64,000 nt of DNA from an uncultured Clostridia bacterium (GCA_948473085.1 CAOKWH010000007.1:1-64000), one strand, 5' to 3'. Shown: positions 26,601 through 36,649, counted from the first letter of the stretch. The notes: generated from the sequence alone by a model not told the origin. A program made the numbers and translations.

Positions 26601-28190
26601 ATGTCTATTATTGTTTCGTCTGTCAGCGTGCCGTTTGAGGCCGGGGAGGAGCGGGCAAAGGAGCTGGCCCTGAAAAAAGCCGGGCTGAAACGGGCCGACG
26701 CGGCCTATATTATCAAAAGCTCGGTGGATGCCCGCCGCCGCAGCGACATCCGGTTTGTGTACACTGTGGGCATCGATTGCCCGAATGAAGCGCAGGTGGT
26801 GGCCCGGGCTGGGGACAGCGCTGTCCGGCTGAAAAGAACCGAAAAGCGCCGGATTATCCCCGGCAGCCGCCCGCTGCCTGCCCGGCCGGTGGTGGTGGGC
26901 TTTGGCCCGGCGGGCATGTTTGCTGCCCTCACCCTGGCCCGGATGGGCTATGCCCCGGTTGTGCTGGAGCGGGGCGGCGATGTGGACAGCCGGGTGCAGG
27001 CGGTGGAGCGCTTCTGGCAGGGGGGCAGCCTTTCCCCCCAGTGCAATGTGCAGTTTGGCGAAGGGGGCGCCGGTACCTTTTCGGATGGCAAGCTCACCAC
27101 CCGCATCCATGATCCGCTGTGCGAGGAGGTGCTGCAAAGCTTTGTGCAGCACGGCGCCGAGCCCGCTATTCTCAGGAAGGCCAAGCCCCATATCGGCACC
27201 GACTACCTGCGCCGGGTGGTAAAATCCATCCGGCAGGAGATCCTTGCCCTGGGGGGCGAGGTGCGCTTTCACACCCAGCTCACCGGGCTGGTAACAGCCG
27301 GCGGCCGCCTGGCCGGGGTGCGCACAACAGATGGGGAACTGCCGGCAACCGCGCTGATTTTGGCCGTGGGCCACAGCGCCCGGGATACCTTCCAGGCGGT
27401 TAAGGAGGCCGGGGTGGAGATTCTGCCCAAGGCCTTTTCGGTGGGGGTGCGGGCCGAGCACCTGCAAAGCGAGATTGACCGGGGGCTGTATGGGCAGCTT
27501 GCCGGGCACCCGCTGCTGCCGGTGGGGGAGTACCAGCTCTCCCACCGGGAGGGCGGCCGGGGGGTGTATACCTTCTGCATGTGCCCCGGCGGTGTGGTGG
27601 TGCCCGCTGCCTCCCAGCCGGGGGGCGTGGTAACCAATGGCATGAGCGAATACAGCCGGGCCGGGCAGAACGCCAACAGTGCCGTGGTGGTGGGGGTGGA
27701 CAGCGCCGACTTTGGCAGCGGCTGGGACGCCGGTATCCGCTACCAGCAGCAGCTGGAACAGCGGGCTTTCCAGCTGGGGGGCGGCAGCTACCGGGCCCCG
27801 GTGCAGACAGTGGGGCGCTTTCTGGCCGGGCAGGCCGGGGCGGGCTTTGGCCGGGTGCAGCCCACCTATTCCATCGGTGTGCAGCCGGCGGATTTTAGCC
27901 AGCTGTTCCCGGCGCCGGTGTATACCCTGCTGCAAACCGGCCTGCGGCGCTTTGCCGCCCGGCTGCCGGGCTACGCCGCAGCGGATGTGGTGCTCACCGG
28001 GCCGGAAACCCGCACCTCCTCCCCGGTGCGCATTCCCCGGGGGGCGCAGCTGCAAACGGCGGCTGTGCAGGGGCTCTACCCCTGCGGCGAGGGGGCCGGA
28101 TATGCCGGCGGCATTATGAGCGCCGCTGTGGACGGCATCCGCTGTGCCCAGGCCCTGATAGAGGAATACGCCCCGCCCCGGTTATCCTGA
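26601..28190 (+). CDS. COG2509-type FAD-dependent dehydrogenase
   Basis: A 529-residue flavoprotein from ATG 26601 (AAGGAGAAGG upstream); the track extends it artificially into cdaR. An N-terminal ferredoxin-like domain of about 95 residues precedes the FAD-binding motif VVVGFGPAGMFAAL near residue 100. Other family features are QFGEGGAGTFSDGKL, AVGHSARDT and the C-terminal YPCGEGAGYAGGIMSAAVDG. This matches the COG2509 'uncharacterised FAD-dependent dehydrogenase' group; the reaction is not known. It is monocistronic between two terminators. Confidence 0.88.
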   Translation: MSIIVSSVSVPFEAGEERAKELALKKAGLKRADAAYIIKSSVDARRRSDIRFVYTVGIDCPNEAQVVARAGDSAVRLKRTEKRRIIPGSRPLPARPVVVGFGPAGMFAALTLARMGYAPVVLERGGDVDSRVQAVERFWQGGSLSPQCNVQFGEGGAGTFSDGKLTTRIHDPLCEEVLQSFVQHGAEPAILRKAKPHIGTDYLRRVVKSIRQEILALGGEVRFHTQLTGLVTAGGRLAGVRTTDGELPATALILAVGHSARDTFQAVKEAGVEILPKAFSVGVRAEHLQSEIDRGLYGQLAGHPLLPVGEYQLSHREGGRGVYTFCMCPGGVVVPAASQPGGVVTNGMSEYSRAGQNANSAVVVGVDSADFGSGWDAGIRYQQQLEQRAFQLGGGSYRAPVQTVGRFLAGQAGAGFGRVQPTYSIGVQPADFSQLFPAPVYTLLQTGLRRFAARLPGYAAADVVLTGPETRTSSPVRIPRGAQLQTAAVQGLYPCGEGAGYAGGIMSAAVDGIRCAQALIEEYAPPRLS

Positions 28191-28197
28191 ATTTTTG

Positions 28198-28251
28198 GCC
28201 TGGGGCGGAACGCTATTCCTGGTGGGAGGCGGTTCCAGGCAGGCTTTTTCG
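28198..28251 (+). terminator. Probable terminator after the flavoprotein gene
   Basis: GCCTGG and GGAAC pair with GTTCC and CCAGGC in an imperfect long stem, followed by TTTTTC. Confidence 0.5.
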
Positions 28252-28291
28252 GCCAAAACAGCTACTAAGCGGAATAGAAGGAAGCAATCAG

Positions 28292-28720
28292 ATGGAATTT
28301 GAACAGTTTGAAAAGCGGGTGGAAAAGGCCAGGGCAGAACAGCCGCTGCTCTTTGGCCTGGAGCGGGATGCCATTCCCGACAGGGAGGAAATTTCCCGGT
28401 TCCAGCAGGAGTATGGGGTTCGGCTGCCGGAGCAGTATATTCAGTTTGTATTACGGTATGGCGGCGGTTATTTTGGGTATACGGTCCTCTATTCGCTGGA
28501 TAGGGGCAGCCCCTTTTATCTGGGGGCGCACAACACAAAGGAACCGGGGGAACTCCTGTTTATAGGGGAGAACGGCTGCGGCGATTCCTACGCCTTTTGT
28601 GTCCGGGAGGGCAGGTGCGGCGAGGCGGTTGCCCTGTGGGAGCATGAGGAGGGCCGGGTACTGCCCGCCGCCTTTTCCGACCTGTTTGACTACTTGATAA
28701 AAACAGGGCTGAAGGGGTAA
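28292..28720 (+). CDS. SMI1/KNR4 (SUKH) family protein
   Basis: A 142-residue protein with the SUKH pattern: an N-terminal helix-strand region, YGVRLPEQYIQFVLRYGGG, and a later FIGENGCGDSYAFCV strand pair. SUKH proteins are often immunity proteins against contact-dependent or polymorphic toxins, but many are orphans. No toxin gene adjoins it. GGAAG before the ATG sets the start. Confidence 0.8.
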   Translation: MEFEQFEKRVEKARAEQPLLFGLERDAIPDREEISRFQQEYGVRLPEQYIQFVLRYGGGYFGYTVLYSLDRGSPFYLGAHNTKEPGELLFIGENGCGDSYAFCVREGRCGEAVALWEHEEGRVLPAAFSDLFDYLIKTGLKG

Positions 28721-28774
28721 GGGCAGTTTGGCGGCGGAAGAAGGGCGTAAGATATGGCTTTTTCCGACAACTTG

Positions 28775-28783
28775 TGCTATACT
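28775..28783 (+). promoter_or_regulatory. Extended -10 promoter for the PAP2 gene
   Basis: TGCTATACT (TG at 28775-28776, TATACT 28778-28783). No good -35 is seen. It lies about 105 bp before the GTG start. Confidence 0.45.
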
Positions 28784-28887
28784 GTTGCTATTATAAGTTT
28801 ATGGGGGACGGACACAAGAAGCTGTGGGCCGGCCCCCGGCGCTGCAGAAGCGAAAAGGGGCGGGGAAACCGCGCCGGGAGGAGAACA

Positions 28888-29715
28888 GTGGAGCTGGAAC
28901 TACTACGCTATATACAAAGCACGGCATCGCCGGCGCTGGACGCCCTGTTTATTGCCATGAGCATGCTGGCCGAACCGGTGGTGATTGTGGCGGCGCTGGC
29001 CTGGATTTACTGGAATGTGAGCAAAAACGCCGGGCGCTTTATCTCCTACGCGGCGCTCACCTCCATGACGCTCAACAACGGCATCAAGGAGCTGTTCCGG
29101 CTGCCCCGGCCCATCGGGCAGGAGGGCATTCGCACCCTGTATGCCAACACGGCCACCGGCTATTCCTTCCCCAGCGGGCACAGCCAGCTGATGGCCACAG
29201 CATCCAGCTCATTCTGCCTGTGGTTCCGTAAAAACTGGTACTGGTACCTCTCCATCCTGCTCATGTTCCTGGTGGCCTTTTCCCGGATGTACCTGGGGGT
29301 ACACTACCCCAAGGATGTGTTTGTGGGGCTGCTGCTGGGGGTGGGGGTTTCCTGGCTCTGCTCCCGGCTGTATACCGGGCTGCTCAGCCATCTGGCGCTG
29401 TATCTGGTCACCTTTTTGGGCATGGGCGTGTTTTTGCTGGTGTCCCGCTCCCACGATTTTGCCATGGCCTTTGGGCTGTATGGCGGCTTTGTAGCGGGCT
29501 GTGCCTGGGAGGAGCAGAAGGTGCGCTTTGCCATCCGGGAGGGCACGCTGTACAAGCTGGCCCGCTTTGCTGTGGGCCTGGCGGCGCTGGGGGCGGTGTA
29601 CCTGGCGGGCAAGCTGCTGCCGCAGGGGCTAATTTTTGTGGCGGCGCGGTATTTTTTAGTGGCGCTTTGCGGCTATGGGTTCTGCCCCATGCTGTTTAAA
29701 AAATTGGGGATATAA
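28888..29715 (+). CDS. PAP2-family membrane phosphatase
   Basis: A 275-residue multi-span membrane protein. The three PAP2 phosphatase motifs are present: KELFRLPRP, FPSGH and SRMYLGVHYPKD. The family dephosphorylates lipid pyrophosphates such as undecaprenyl-PP or phosphatidate; which one is not predictable. I took GTG 28888 because GGGAGGAG is 5 nt upstream and the protein then starts MELELLRYIQS; the track's 28774 start adds a basic stretch without support. recJ follows after 35 nt. Confidence 0.88.
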   Translation: MELELLRYIQSTASPALDALFIAMSMLAEPVVIVAALAWIYWNVSKNAGRFISYAALTSMTLNNGIKELFRLPRPIGQEGIRTLYANTATGYSFPSGHSQLMATASSSFCLWFRKNWYWYLSILLMFLVAFSRMYLGVHYPKDVFVGLLLGVGVSWLCSRLYTGLLSHLALYLVTFLGMGVFLLVSRSHDFAMAFGLYGGFVAGCAWEEQKVRFAIREGTLYKLARFAVGLAALGAVYLAGKLLPQGLIFVAARYFLVALCGYGFCPMLFKKLGI

Positions 29716-29750
29716 AAAATCGGCCAAGGGTGCCGAGGGGAGGACAGACA

Positions 29751-31787
29751 GTGGCGGTAAAGTTTTGGAATACGGCAAAGCGGGTATTTGAGCCCAGCGC
29801 CCTGGACCGGTTGGAGGCAATGGGCCTTTCCCGGCTGTGCGCCAAGGTGCTGGCGGCCCGGGGGGTGGAGGATTCCGCGGCCATGCGCCAGATCTTTGGC
29901 GGCAGGAACGAGCTGTTCGACCCGTTTTTGCTCCTGGATATGAAAAAGGCGGTGTCCCGGGTGCGCATGGCCCTGGAGGCCGGGGAAACGGTGGTGGTGT
30001 ATGGCGACTATGACTGCGACGGCGTCACCGCTACAGCCCTGCTGTACAGCTATCTGGAAACGGTGGGAGCCAATGTGCTCTATTACATCCCCGACCGGGA
30101 GGTGGAGGGCTACGGCCTGAATATCGAGGCCATCGACTTCCTCTCGTCGGTGCGGGGAGCCACCCTGATTATCACGGTGGACAACGGCATTTCGGCCCGG
30201 GAGGAGATTGAACACGCCAACCGCCTGGGCATTGATGTGATTGTAACCGACCACCACAGGCCCCCGGAAACGCTGCCCAATGCCGTGGCGGTGGTGGACC
30301 CCCATCGGGCCGGCTGCCCCAGCCCCTTTAAGGAGCTGGCCGGGGTGGGGGTGGCTTTCAAGCTCATCTGTGCCCTGGAGGGGGACGACGGCAGCGAGCT
30401 GCTGGAACACTATGGCGACCTGGTGGCCCTGGGCACCATCGGGGATGTGGTGCAGCTCACCCACGATAACCGCACCTTTGTCCGGCAGGGCCTGCGGCTA
30501 ATTGCCGAGGGCGCCCGCCCGGGCCTGGCGGCGCTGATTGCTGCCGCAGGGCTGGGGAGCCGGCCGCTGACGGCGGTGGATGTGGCCTTTGGGCTGGTGC
30601 CCCGCATCAACGCCGCCGGGCGGATGGGGGATGTGTACGATGCATTGGAGCTGCTGCTCACCGAGGATGCAGAGGCCGCTGCCGCAAAGGCGGCGCAGCT
30701 GTGCGACTACAACACCGAGCGCAAGAGCACCGAGGGCCGCATCCTGGCCGAAATTGAGGGAAAAATTGCCGCAAACCCCCGGCTGGTGCAGGGCCGGGCC
30801 ATTGTGATGGAGGGGGAGGGATGGCACCACGGCGTGGTGGGCATCCTCTGTTCCCGGCTGGTGGAGCGCTACGGCCGGCCGGCCTTTCTCATCTCCACCG
30901 ACGATCGGGAGGGCCGGGCCTCCGGCAGGAGCATCGAGGGGGTTTCGGTCATCCAGGCAGTGGCGGCCTGCGGCAGCCTGCTCACCCGCTATGGCGGCCA
31001 TGCCCAGGCGGCGGGGTTCACGGTGCCGCTGGGGAACCTTTCGGCCTTTCGCCGGCAGTTTTTGGCCTATTTGCAGGAGCAGTATCCCATTATGCCCTTC
31101 TATGGGCCGGCAGTGGACTGTGTGGTGGAGCCAGGGGAGCTGACAGTGCCCCAGGTGGAAAGCCTGGCCCGGCTGGAACCGTTTGGAACCGGCAACCCCG
31201 CCCCGGTGTTCGAGATAGACGGCGCCCGGTTGGATCGCATCCAGCCCCTTTCCGGCGGCAAGCACCTGAAGCTGGCCCTTTCCAAGGGGGAGGCGGCCTT
31301 TCAGGCGCTGCTGTTCGGCACCGGGCCGGAGCAGTTCGGCTTTGTGCCGGGGGATCTGCTGGATCTGGTGGTTTCTGCCAGTATTTCGGTATATAACAAC
31401 ACAAAAAGTGTCAGTATAAAAATAAACGACCTGCGTCTGGCGGGTTTGCCCCAGCAGGAGGCCTGTTATCAGCGCCGGGTGTATGAAAACGCCCTGGCCG
31501 GGGCCATTTCCCGGGAGCAGGCCGAGCTGATTTGCCCCAGCCGGGAGGATGCGGCAGTGGTGTACCGCTATCTGTGCCGGCAGGGCGGCTTTGCCGGGGA
31601 TGCCGACCTTTTATATCAGCGCCTGATGGGCAGTATTGGCTATGGCAAGCTGCTGGTGGCGCTGGACGCCCTGGCCGAGCTGGGGCTGATTGCTGCCGGG
31701 GCGGGCGGGTACAGGGTTTGCCCCACAGCGGGCAAGGTGGACCTGATGGGCGCCGGCGCCATCCGCCGGCTACATGAAATGAGGTGA
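29751..31787 (+). CDS. recJ: Single-stranded-DNA-specific exonuclease RecJ
   Basis: A 678-residue DHH-family nuclease that degrades ssDNA 5'-3' in recombination and repair. The catalytic motifs are YGDYDCDGVTA near residue 84, VDNGIS, VTDHHRPP near 164, and the DHHA1 block RYGGHAQAAGFT. An OB-fold follows, then an additional C-terminal segment of about 110 residues that looks winged-helix-like, as in Firmicute RecJ. GTG 29751 fits AGGGGAGG 7 nt upstream better than the track's 29730. relA follows after 6 nt. Confidence 0.93.
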   Translation: MAVKFWNTAKRVFEPSALDRLEAMGLSRLCAKVLAARGVEDSAAMRQIFGGRNELFDPFLLLDMKKAVSRVRMALEAGETVVVYGDYDCDGVTATALLYSYLETVGANVLYYIPDREVEGYGLNIEAIDFLSSVRGATLIITVDNGISAREEIEHANRLGIDVIVTDHHRPPETLPNAVAVVDPHRAGCPSPFKELAGVGVAFKLICALEGDDGSELLEHYGDLVALGTIGDVVQLTHDNRTFVRQGLRLIAEGARPGLAALIAAAGLGSRPLTAVDVAFGLVPRINAAGRMGDVYDALELLLTEDAEAAAAKAAQLCDYNTERKSTEGRILAEIEGKIAANPRLVQGRAIVMEGEGWHHGVVGILCSRLVERYGRPAFLISTDDREGRASGRSIEGVSVIQAVAACGSLLTRYGGHAQAAGFTVPLGNLSAFRRQFLAYLQEQYPIMPFYGPAVDCVVEPGELTVPQVESLARLEPFGTGNPAPVFEIDGARLDRIQPLSGGKHLKLALSKGEAAFQALLFGTGPEQFGFVPGDLLDLVVSASISVYNNTKSVSIKINDLRLAGLPQQEACYQRRVYENALAGAISREQAELICPSREDAAVVYRYLCRQGGFAGDADLLYQRLMGSIGYGKLLVALDALAELGLIAAGAGGYRVCPTAGKVDLMGAGAIRRLHEMR

Positions 31788-31793
31788 CAGGGT

Positions 31794-33980
31794 TTGGAGA
31801 AGATTTATACCATCGATGACCTGATGCGGGTGATAGAGGAGAGCGGGCGCAACTATGACAGGGCGCGGATTATGGCGGCCTACCAGCTGGCCGAACAGGC
31901 GCACAAACAGCAGGTGCGGCGCTCGGGCGAGCCGTACATCAGCCACCCTGTTGCTGTGGCCCATATCCTGGTGGGGCTGGGCATGGACACCGAAACGGTG
32001 GTGGCCGCCCTGCTGCACGATGTGGTGGAGGACACCGAAACCACCAGTGAGGCCATTGAAAAGCAGTTTGGCAAGGATGTTGCCCTGATGGTAAACGGTG
32101 TGACCAAGCTGGGGCAGGTGCCCTTTTCCACCCGGGAGGAGCAGCAGGCGGAAAATGTGCGCAAAATGCTGCTGGCTATGGCCCAGGATGTGCGGGTTAT
32201 TCTCATCAAGCTGGCCGACCGGCTGCACAACATGCGCACAATGGATTCCATGCCCCCCCAGAAGCAGCTGGACAAATCGCTGGAAACCATGGAGGTGTAT
32301 GCTCCCCTGGCCCACCGGCTGGGCATCAAGTCGGTGAAGGAGGAGCTGGAGGATACCGCCCTCAAATTTTTGGACATCACCGCCTATGGGGAGATTGAAT
32401 CCCAGCTGAAGCTGCGCAAGGACGAGCGCAGCAAGTTTTTGCAGATGATCCGGGAGCGGCTCACCCGCCGCCTCACCGATGAGAATATCCACTTCCACCT
32501 GGAAAGCCGGGTGAAAAGCATCTATGGCATCTACCGCAAGGTGTACATGCAGGGCCGGGCCTTCGACGAGATTTTTGATGTCTACGCCCTCCGGGTCATT
32601 GTGGATACAGCCAACGAGTGCTACAATGTGCTGGGCGTGGTGCACGATATGTTCCGCCCCATCCCCAACCGCTTTAAGGATTACATCTCCACCCCCAAGG
32701 CCAACATGTACCAGTCGCTGCATACCACCGTGCTGGATAAGGAGGGCATCCCCTTTGAAATCCAAATCCGCACCTGGGATATGCACTATATAGCCGAATA
32801 CGGCGTTGCCGCCCACTGGAAGTACAAGGCCGGCATTGGCGGCAAGGACACCCTGGAGGAAAAGCTGGCCTGGGTGCGCCAGCTGCTGGAGGCCCAGCAG
32901 GAAAGCGACGATGTGGAGGATATTGTCCGCACCATCAAAACCGATATTGCCCCGGAGGAGGTGTTTGTGTTCACCCCCAAGGGGGATGTGCTCAGCCTGC
33001 CCTCTGGCTCCACGGTCATCGACTTTGCCTATGCCATCCATTCCGCTGTGGGCAACCGGATGCAGGGCGCCAAGATTGATGGGCGCATTGTGCCCATTGA
33101 TACGGTGGTGAAAACCGGCATGATTGTGGAAATTATCACCGGGAACACCAAAGGCCCCAACCGGGACTGGATTAAGATTGTAAAAACCAGCGAGGCCCGG
33201 AACAAGATTAAATCCTGGTTTAAAAAGGAGCGCCGGGAGGAGAACATCATCGAGGGGCGCAGCGAGCTGGAACGCGAGTTCCGCCGCAACTCCATCATGC
33301 TCAGCGAACAGCAGATGAACGAGTTCCTCCTCTTCCTGGCGGAAAAGCAGCAGATGCACACGGTGGAGGACTTTTTGGCCGCTATTGGCTACGGCGGCAT
33401 CTCCCTCTCCAAAATTATCCCCCGGGTCAAGGCGGAGTATATCAAGCGCTACCGCACCACCGAGGAGGAGAAGGCCAGCCAGGTGCTGCCCAAGCTCACC
33501 CAGAAAAAGTCCAAGGTGAGCAGCGGCGTCATTGTGGAGGGGCTGGACAGCTGCCTGGTCAAGTTTGCCCAGTGCTGCAACCCGCTGCCCGGCGACCCCA
33601 TCATCGGCTTTATCACCCGGGGCTCCGGCGTTTCCATCCACAAGGCGGACTGCCCCAATGTACACAATTCCATGAAGGACCCGGAGCAGGTGAGCCGCTG
33701 GGTTTCCGCCGAATGGGCGGACAACGCCACCCGGCGGGAGGTGTTCAAGTCGGCCATCGACCTGCTGGCCCACGACAGGGGGCTGCTGCTGGCCGATGTG
33801 AGCATTACGCTGAGCAATATGCACATACCCATCCACGCGCTGCAGGCCCGGGAGATGAAGGACGGCATGACCGCCATCACCCTGACGCTGGGCACCACCA
33901 ATCTGGAGCAGCTGAGCAACATTATGGCCAACCTGCGCAAGATTGAGGGCGTGGTGGAAGTAAAGAGAAGCAACCAATAG
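31794..33980 (+). CDS. relA: Bifunctional (p)ppGpp synthetase/hydrolase (Rel)
   Basis: A 728-residue long RSH enzyme that makes and degrades the stringent alarmone. Order: HD hydrolase (VVAALLHDVVEDT near residue 70), synthetase (ESRVKSIYGIYRK; YQSLHTT), TGS domain (VFVFTPKGDVLSLPSGST), zinc-finger/CC region (FAQCCNPLPGD) and a C-terminal ACT domain. The intact HD motif implies hydrolysis as well as synthesis. The start is TTG at 31794 with GAGGTG 7 nt upstream. It leads the rel-dtd-MBL-hemZ block, a conserved Firmicute order. Confidence 0.95.
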   Translation: MEKIYTIDDLMRVIEESGRNYDRARIMAAYQLAEQAHKQQVRRSGEPYISHPVAVAHILVGLGMDTETVVAALLHDVVEDTETTSEAIEKQFGKDVALMVNGVTKLGQVPFSTREEQQAENVRKMLLAMAQDVRVILIKLADRLHNMRTMDSMPPQKQLDKSLETMEVYAPLAHRLGIKSVKEELEDTALKFLDITAYGEIESQLKLRKDERSKFLQMIRERLTRRLTDENIHFHLESRVKSIYGIYRKVYMQGRAFDEIFDVYALRVIVDTANECYNVLGVVHDMFRPIPNRFKDYISTPKANMYQSLHTTVLDKEGIPFEIQIRTWDMHYIAEYGVAAHWKYKAGIGGKDTLEEKLAWVRQLLEAQQESDDVEDIVRTIKTDIAPEEVFVFTPKGDVLSLPSGSTVIDFAYAIHSAVGNRMQGAKIDGRIVPIDTVVKTGMIVEIITGNTKGPNRDWIKIVKTSEARNKIKSWFKKERREENIIEGRSELEREFRRNSIMLSEQQMNEFLLFLAEKQQMHTVEDFLAAIGYGGISLSKIIPRVKAEYIKRYRTTEEEKASQVLPKLTQKKSKVSSGVIVEGLDSCLVKFAQCCNPLPGDPIIGFITRGSGVSIHKADCPNVHNSMKDPEQVSRWVSAEWADNATRREVFKSAIDLLAHDRGLLLADVSITLSNMHIPIHALQAREMKDGMTAITLTLGTTNLEQLSNIMANLRKIEGVVEVKRSNQ

Positions 33981-33990
33981 GAGGAACAGG

Positions 33991-34494
33991 ATGCGAGCAA
34001 TGATACAGCGGGTGGCTGCCGCCCGGGTGGAGATTGGACAGGAGATTGTGGGGGAGATTGGCCCGGGGCTGATGGTGCTGCTGGGGGTATCCGAGGGCGA
34101 CACCCAGGCCGAAGTGCAGTTTCTGGCCCGAAAACTGGTGAACCTGCGCATTTTTACCGATGAAAACGACAAAATGAACCTTTCCCTGATGGATATAGAC
34201 GGCCAGGCGCTGGTGGTTTCCCAGTTTACGCTGTATGGCAACTGCAAAAAGGGCAACCGGCCCTCCTTTATTGCCGCCGGCCGGCCGGAACTTTCCCAGC
34301 CGCTGTATGAGGATTTTGTGCACGAGCTCATTGCCCTGGGGGTGAGCAAGGTGGCCACCGGCCAGTTCGGCGCCGACATGCAGGTGTTTATCCAGAACGA
34401 CGGCCCGGTTACGCTTTTATTGGATACTGATGAAATTATGCCCAAAAAGGCCCCGGCACAGGGCCATACGCACAGCGGCAGCTGCACCTGCTGA
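33991..34494 (+). CDS. dtd: D-aminoacyl-tRNA deacylase
   Basis: A 167-residue proofreading enzyme that removes D-amino acids from mischarged tRNA. The two active-site motifs SQFTLYG and NDGPVTLLLDT are present. It is about 20 residues longer than usual, with a tail ending HTHSGSCTC that could bind metal. It directly follows rel, as in Bacillus. Confidence 0.94.
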   Translation: MRAMIQRVAAARVEIGQEIVGEIGPGLMVLLGVSEGDTQAEVQFLARKLVNLRIFTDENDKMNLSLMDIDGQALVVSQFTLYGNCKKGNRPSFIAAGRPELSQPLYEDFVHELIALGVSKVATGQFGADMQVFIQNDGPVTLLLDTDEIMPKKAPAQGHTHSGSCTC

Positions 34495-34510
34495 ACAGGA
34501 GGATAAAACC

Positions 34511-35137
34511 ATGAAAATTTACACTTTGCCGCTGGGTATGCTGCAAACCAACTGCTATCTCCTTGCCACAGAGGGGGGCCACGCCGCCCTTGTTGACCCT
34601 GGGGCCGACGCCCAGCAGGTGGTGCGGGCGCTGGCCACCCTGGGGCTGCAGCCCCGGATGATCCTGCTCACCCATGCCCACTATGACCATATCGGCGCCG
34701 TGCGGGAGCTGCAGGAGTGCTACCCCGGTATCCAGGTACTGCTGGGGGAAGGGGATACAGAGATGTACCAAAGCCCCGAGCTGAACCTGGGCGGCCGCTT
34801 TGAGGACGCCGCCCGCTTTACCGGCCTTACCTACGACCGGGCGCTGCGGGATGGGGAAACGGTGCAGCTGGACGAGGTTTCGCTGCGGGTGCTGCACACC
34901 CCCGGCCACACCCAGGGGGGCGTGTGCTATGTGGGGGAGGGGGTCCTGTTCTCCGGGGATACGCTGTTCTGCCGGGAGGTGGGGCGCACCGACCTGTACG
35001 GCGGCAGCTTTGAGGCCCTCAAGCAGTCCATCACCCGGCTGTACCAGCTAAAAGGGGACTACCAGGTGTATCCCGGCCACGGCGAGGCCACCACGCTGGA
35101 GGAGGAACGCCGGGAAAACCCCTATGTGCGGGGGTGA
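34511..35137 (+). CDS. MBL-fold hydrolase (glyoxalase II-like)
   Basis: A 208-residue metallo-beta-lactamase-fold protein. The metal motif is THAHYDHIG near residue 56; HTPGHTQG, FSGDTLF and YPGHGEATT complete the site. Family members hydrolyse thioesters such as S-lactoylglutathione-type substrates, but clostridial substrates are unclear. ATG 34511 follows AGGAGGATAAAACC; the track's longer start overlaps dtd. It lies 6 nt before hemZ. Confidence 0.88.
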   Translation: MKIYTLPLGMLQTNCYLLATEGGHAALVDPGADAQQVVRALATLGLQPRMILLTHAHYDHIGAVRELQECYPGIQVLLGEGDTEMYQSPELNLGGRFEDAARFTGLTYDRALRDGETVQLDEVSLRVLHTPGHTQGGVCYVGEGVLFSGDTLFCREVGRTDLYGGSFEALKQSITRLYQLKGDYQVYPGHGEATTLEEERRENPYVRG

Positions 35138-35143
35138 CGGAAG

Positions 35144-36649
35144 ATGAAAGTATTATCCAAAGGCCGGGACTATGCCTATGAGATGGCCGGGGTGACTATG
35201 CTGTTTTTCCAGGGGGAAAAGGTATCGGTGCACACCGGCGATGGTGAGCCGGAAGGGGACTTTGTCCAAACCTGGGCGGAGGTCCGGGAGGGGAGGGCCT
35301 CCCTTTCGGTGCTGGTGCAGCGGGACGGCCGCCGCTGGGAGGCCAGCGAGGTGGTGCCGGTGCAGGAGGAAACGCTGGACGCCGCCTGCGAAACCCGGCT
35401 GGCCGTGCTGCTCTACCGCCTTTTGGAGGAAATTACTGGCGTGCATCCCAAGTGGGGGGTGCTCACCGGTATCCGCCCGGTAAAGCTGATTCAGCGGCGG
35501 ATCGACCAGGGTATCCCCCGGGAGGAGATTTTCCGGGAGTTCCGGGAGGAGCTGCTGGTGTCGGAGGAGAAGCTGCGGCTGGCCTTTGCCACCCAGGAGA
35601 AGGAGCACGCCATCCTCTCCCGGAACACGCCGGACAGCTTCAGCCTTTACATCTCCATCCCGTTCTGCCCCTCCCGGTGCCTCTACTGCTCGTTTGTATC
35701 CCATTCCATTGAAAAGACCTACAAGCTCATGGACAGCTACATCGACCGGCTGTGCCAGGAGATTGCCCACACCGCTCAGGTGGCCCGGCAGTGTGGCCTG
35801 CGGCTGCGCACCGTCTACTTTGGCGGCGGCACCCCCACCTCCATTACCGCCGGGCAGCTCCGCCGGCTGACCGACTGTGTGGCGGCCCACTTTGACCTTT
35901 CCCAGCTGTGGGAATACACCATCGAGGCCGGCCGGCCCGACACCATCACCCGGGAGAAGCTCCAGGTGATACGGGAGGCGGGGGTTACCCGCATCAGCAT
36001 CAACCCCCAGACCTTTAACGACGGGGTGCTGCGCTTTGTGGGGCGCAAACACCCGGCTTCGGCGGTGGTGGACTGCTACCAAATGGCCCGGGAACTGGGG
36101 TTTGACAACATCAACATGGATATCATAGCCGGGCTGCCCACCGATACGCTGGGCAGCTTCCGGCAGACGGTGGAAAAGCTCATTGCGCTGCGGCCGGAGA
36201 ACATCACGGTGCACACCCTCTCGGTCAAGCGTTCCGCCGACCTGTCCGGGGAGAAGGCGGTGGACCTGGCCGCCCTCACCGGGGATGTGGCCGGCATGGT
36301 GGATTATTCCCAGCGGCGGCTGATGCAGAGCGGCTATGCCCCCTACTACCTCTACCGCCAGCGCAATATTCTGGACAACCTGGAAAACACAGGCTACTGC
36401 ATCCCCGGCAAGGAGGGGCTGTACAATGTCTATATTATGGACGAAACCCACACCATCCTGGCCTGCGGGGCCGGGGCGGTTTCCAAGCTGCGCCAGCCCG
36501 GCGGCCCGGATATCAAACGCCTGTACAACTTTAAATACCCCTATGAATACATCGACCGGTTTGAGGAGATTTTGGAGCGGAAAAACGAGGCCCTGGCCTT
36601 CTACCAGGCCTACCCCGCCCGGGGTTTCCGGGATTTGGACAGTTTTTGA
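35144..36649 (+). CDS. hemZ: Coproporphyrinogen dehydrogenase HemZ-like radical SAM enzyme
   Basis: A 501-residue HemZ/HemN-like protein. The radical SAM cluster motif CPSRCLYCSF is near residues 174-183, after an N-terminal extension of about 165 residues typical of HemZ. FGGGTPT, INPQTFND and the C-terminal HemN-type domain follow. The assigned role is oxygen-independent coproporphyrinogen oxidation, though heme genes are not near and other HemW-like roles are possible. It closes the rel operon. Confidence 0.88.
   Translation: MKVLSKGRDYAYEMAGVTMLFFQGEKVSVHTGDGEPEGDFVQTWAEVREGRASLSVLVQRDGRRWEASEVVPVQEETLDAACETRLAVLLYRLLEEITGVHPKWGVLTGIRPVKLIQRRIDQGIPREEIFREFREELLVSEEKLRLAFATQEKEHAILSRNTPDSFSLYISIPFCPSRCLYCSFVSHSIEKTYKLMDSYIDRLCQEIAHTAQVARQCGLRLRTVYFGGGTPTSITAGQLRRLTDCVAAHFDLSQLWEYTIEAGRPDTITREKLQVIREAGVTRISINPQTFNDGVLRFVGRKHPASAVVDCYQMARELGFDNINMDIIAGLPTDTLGSFRQTVEKLIALRPENITVHTLSVKRSADLSGEKAVDLAALTGDVAGMVDYSQRRLMQSGYAPYYLYRQRNILDNLENTGYCIPGKEGLYNVYIMDETHTILACGAGAVSKLRQPGGPDIKRLYNFKYPYEYIDRFEEILERKNEALAFYQAYPARGFRDLDSF

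Noticed and set aside
31770-34487. 905-aa minus-strand ORF opposite rel/dtd
   Set aside because: Long only because of high G+C anti-frame openness; rel and dtd are certain on the plus strand.
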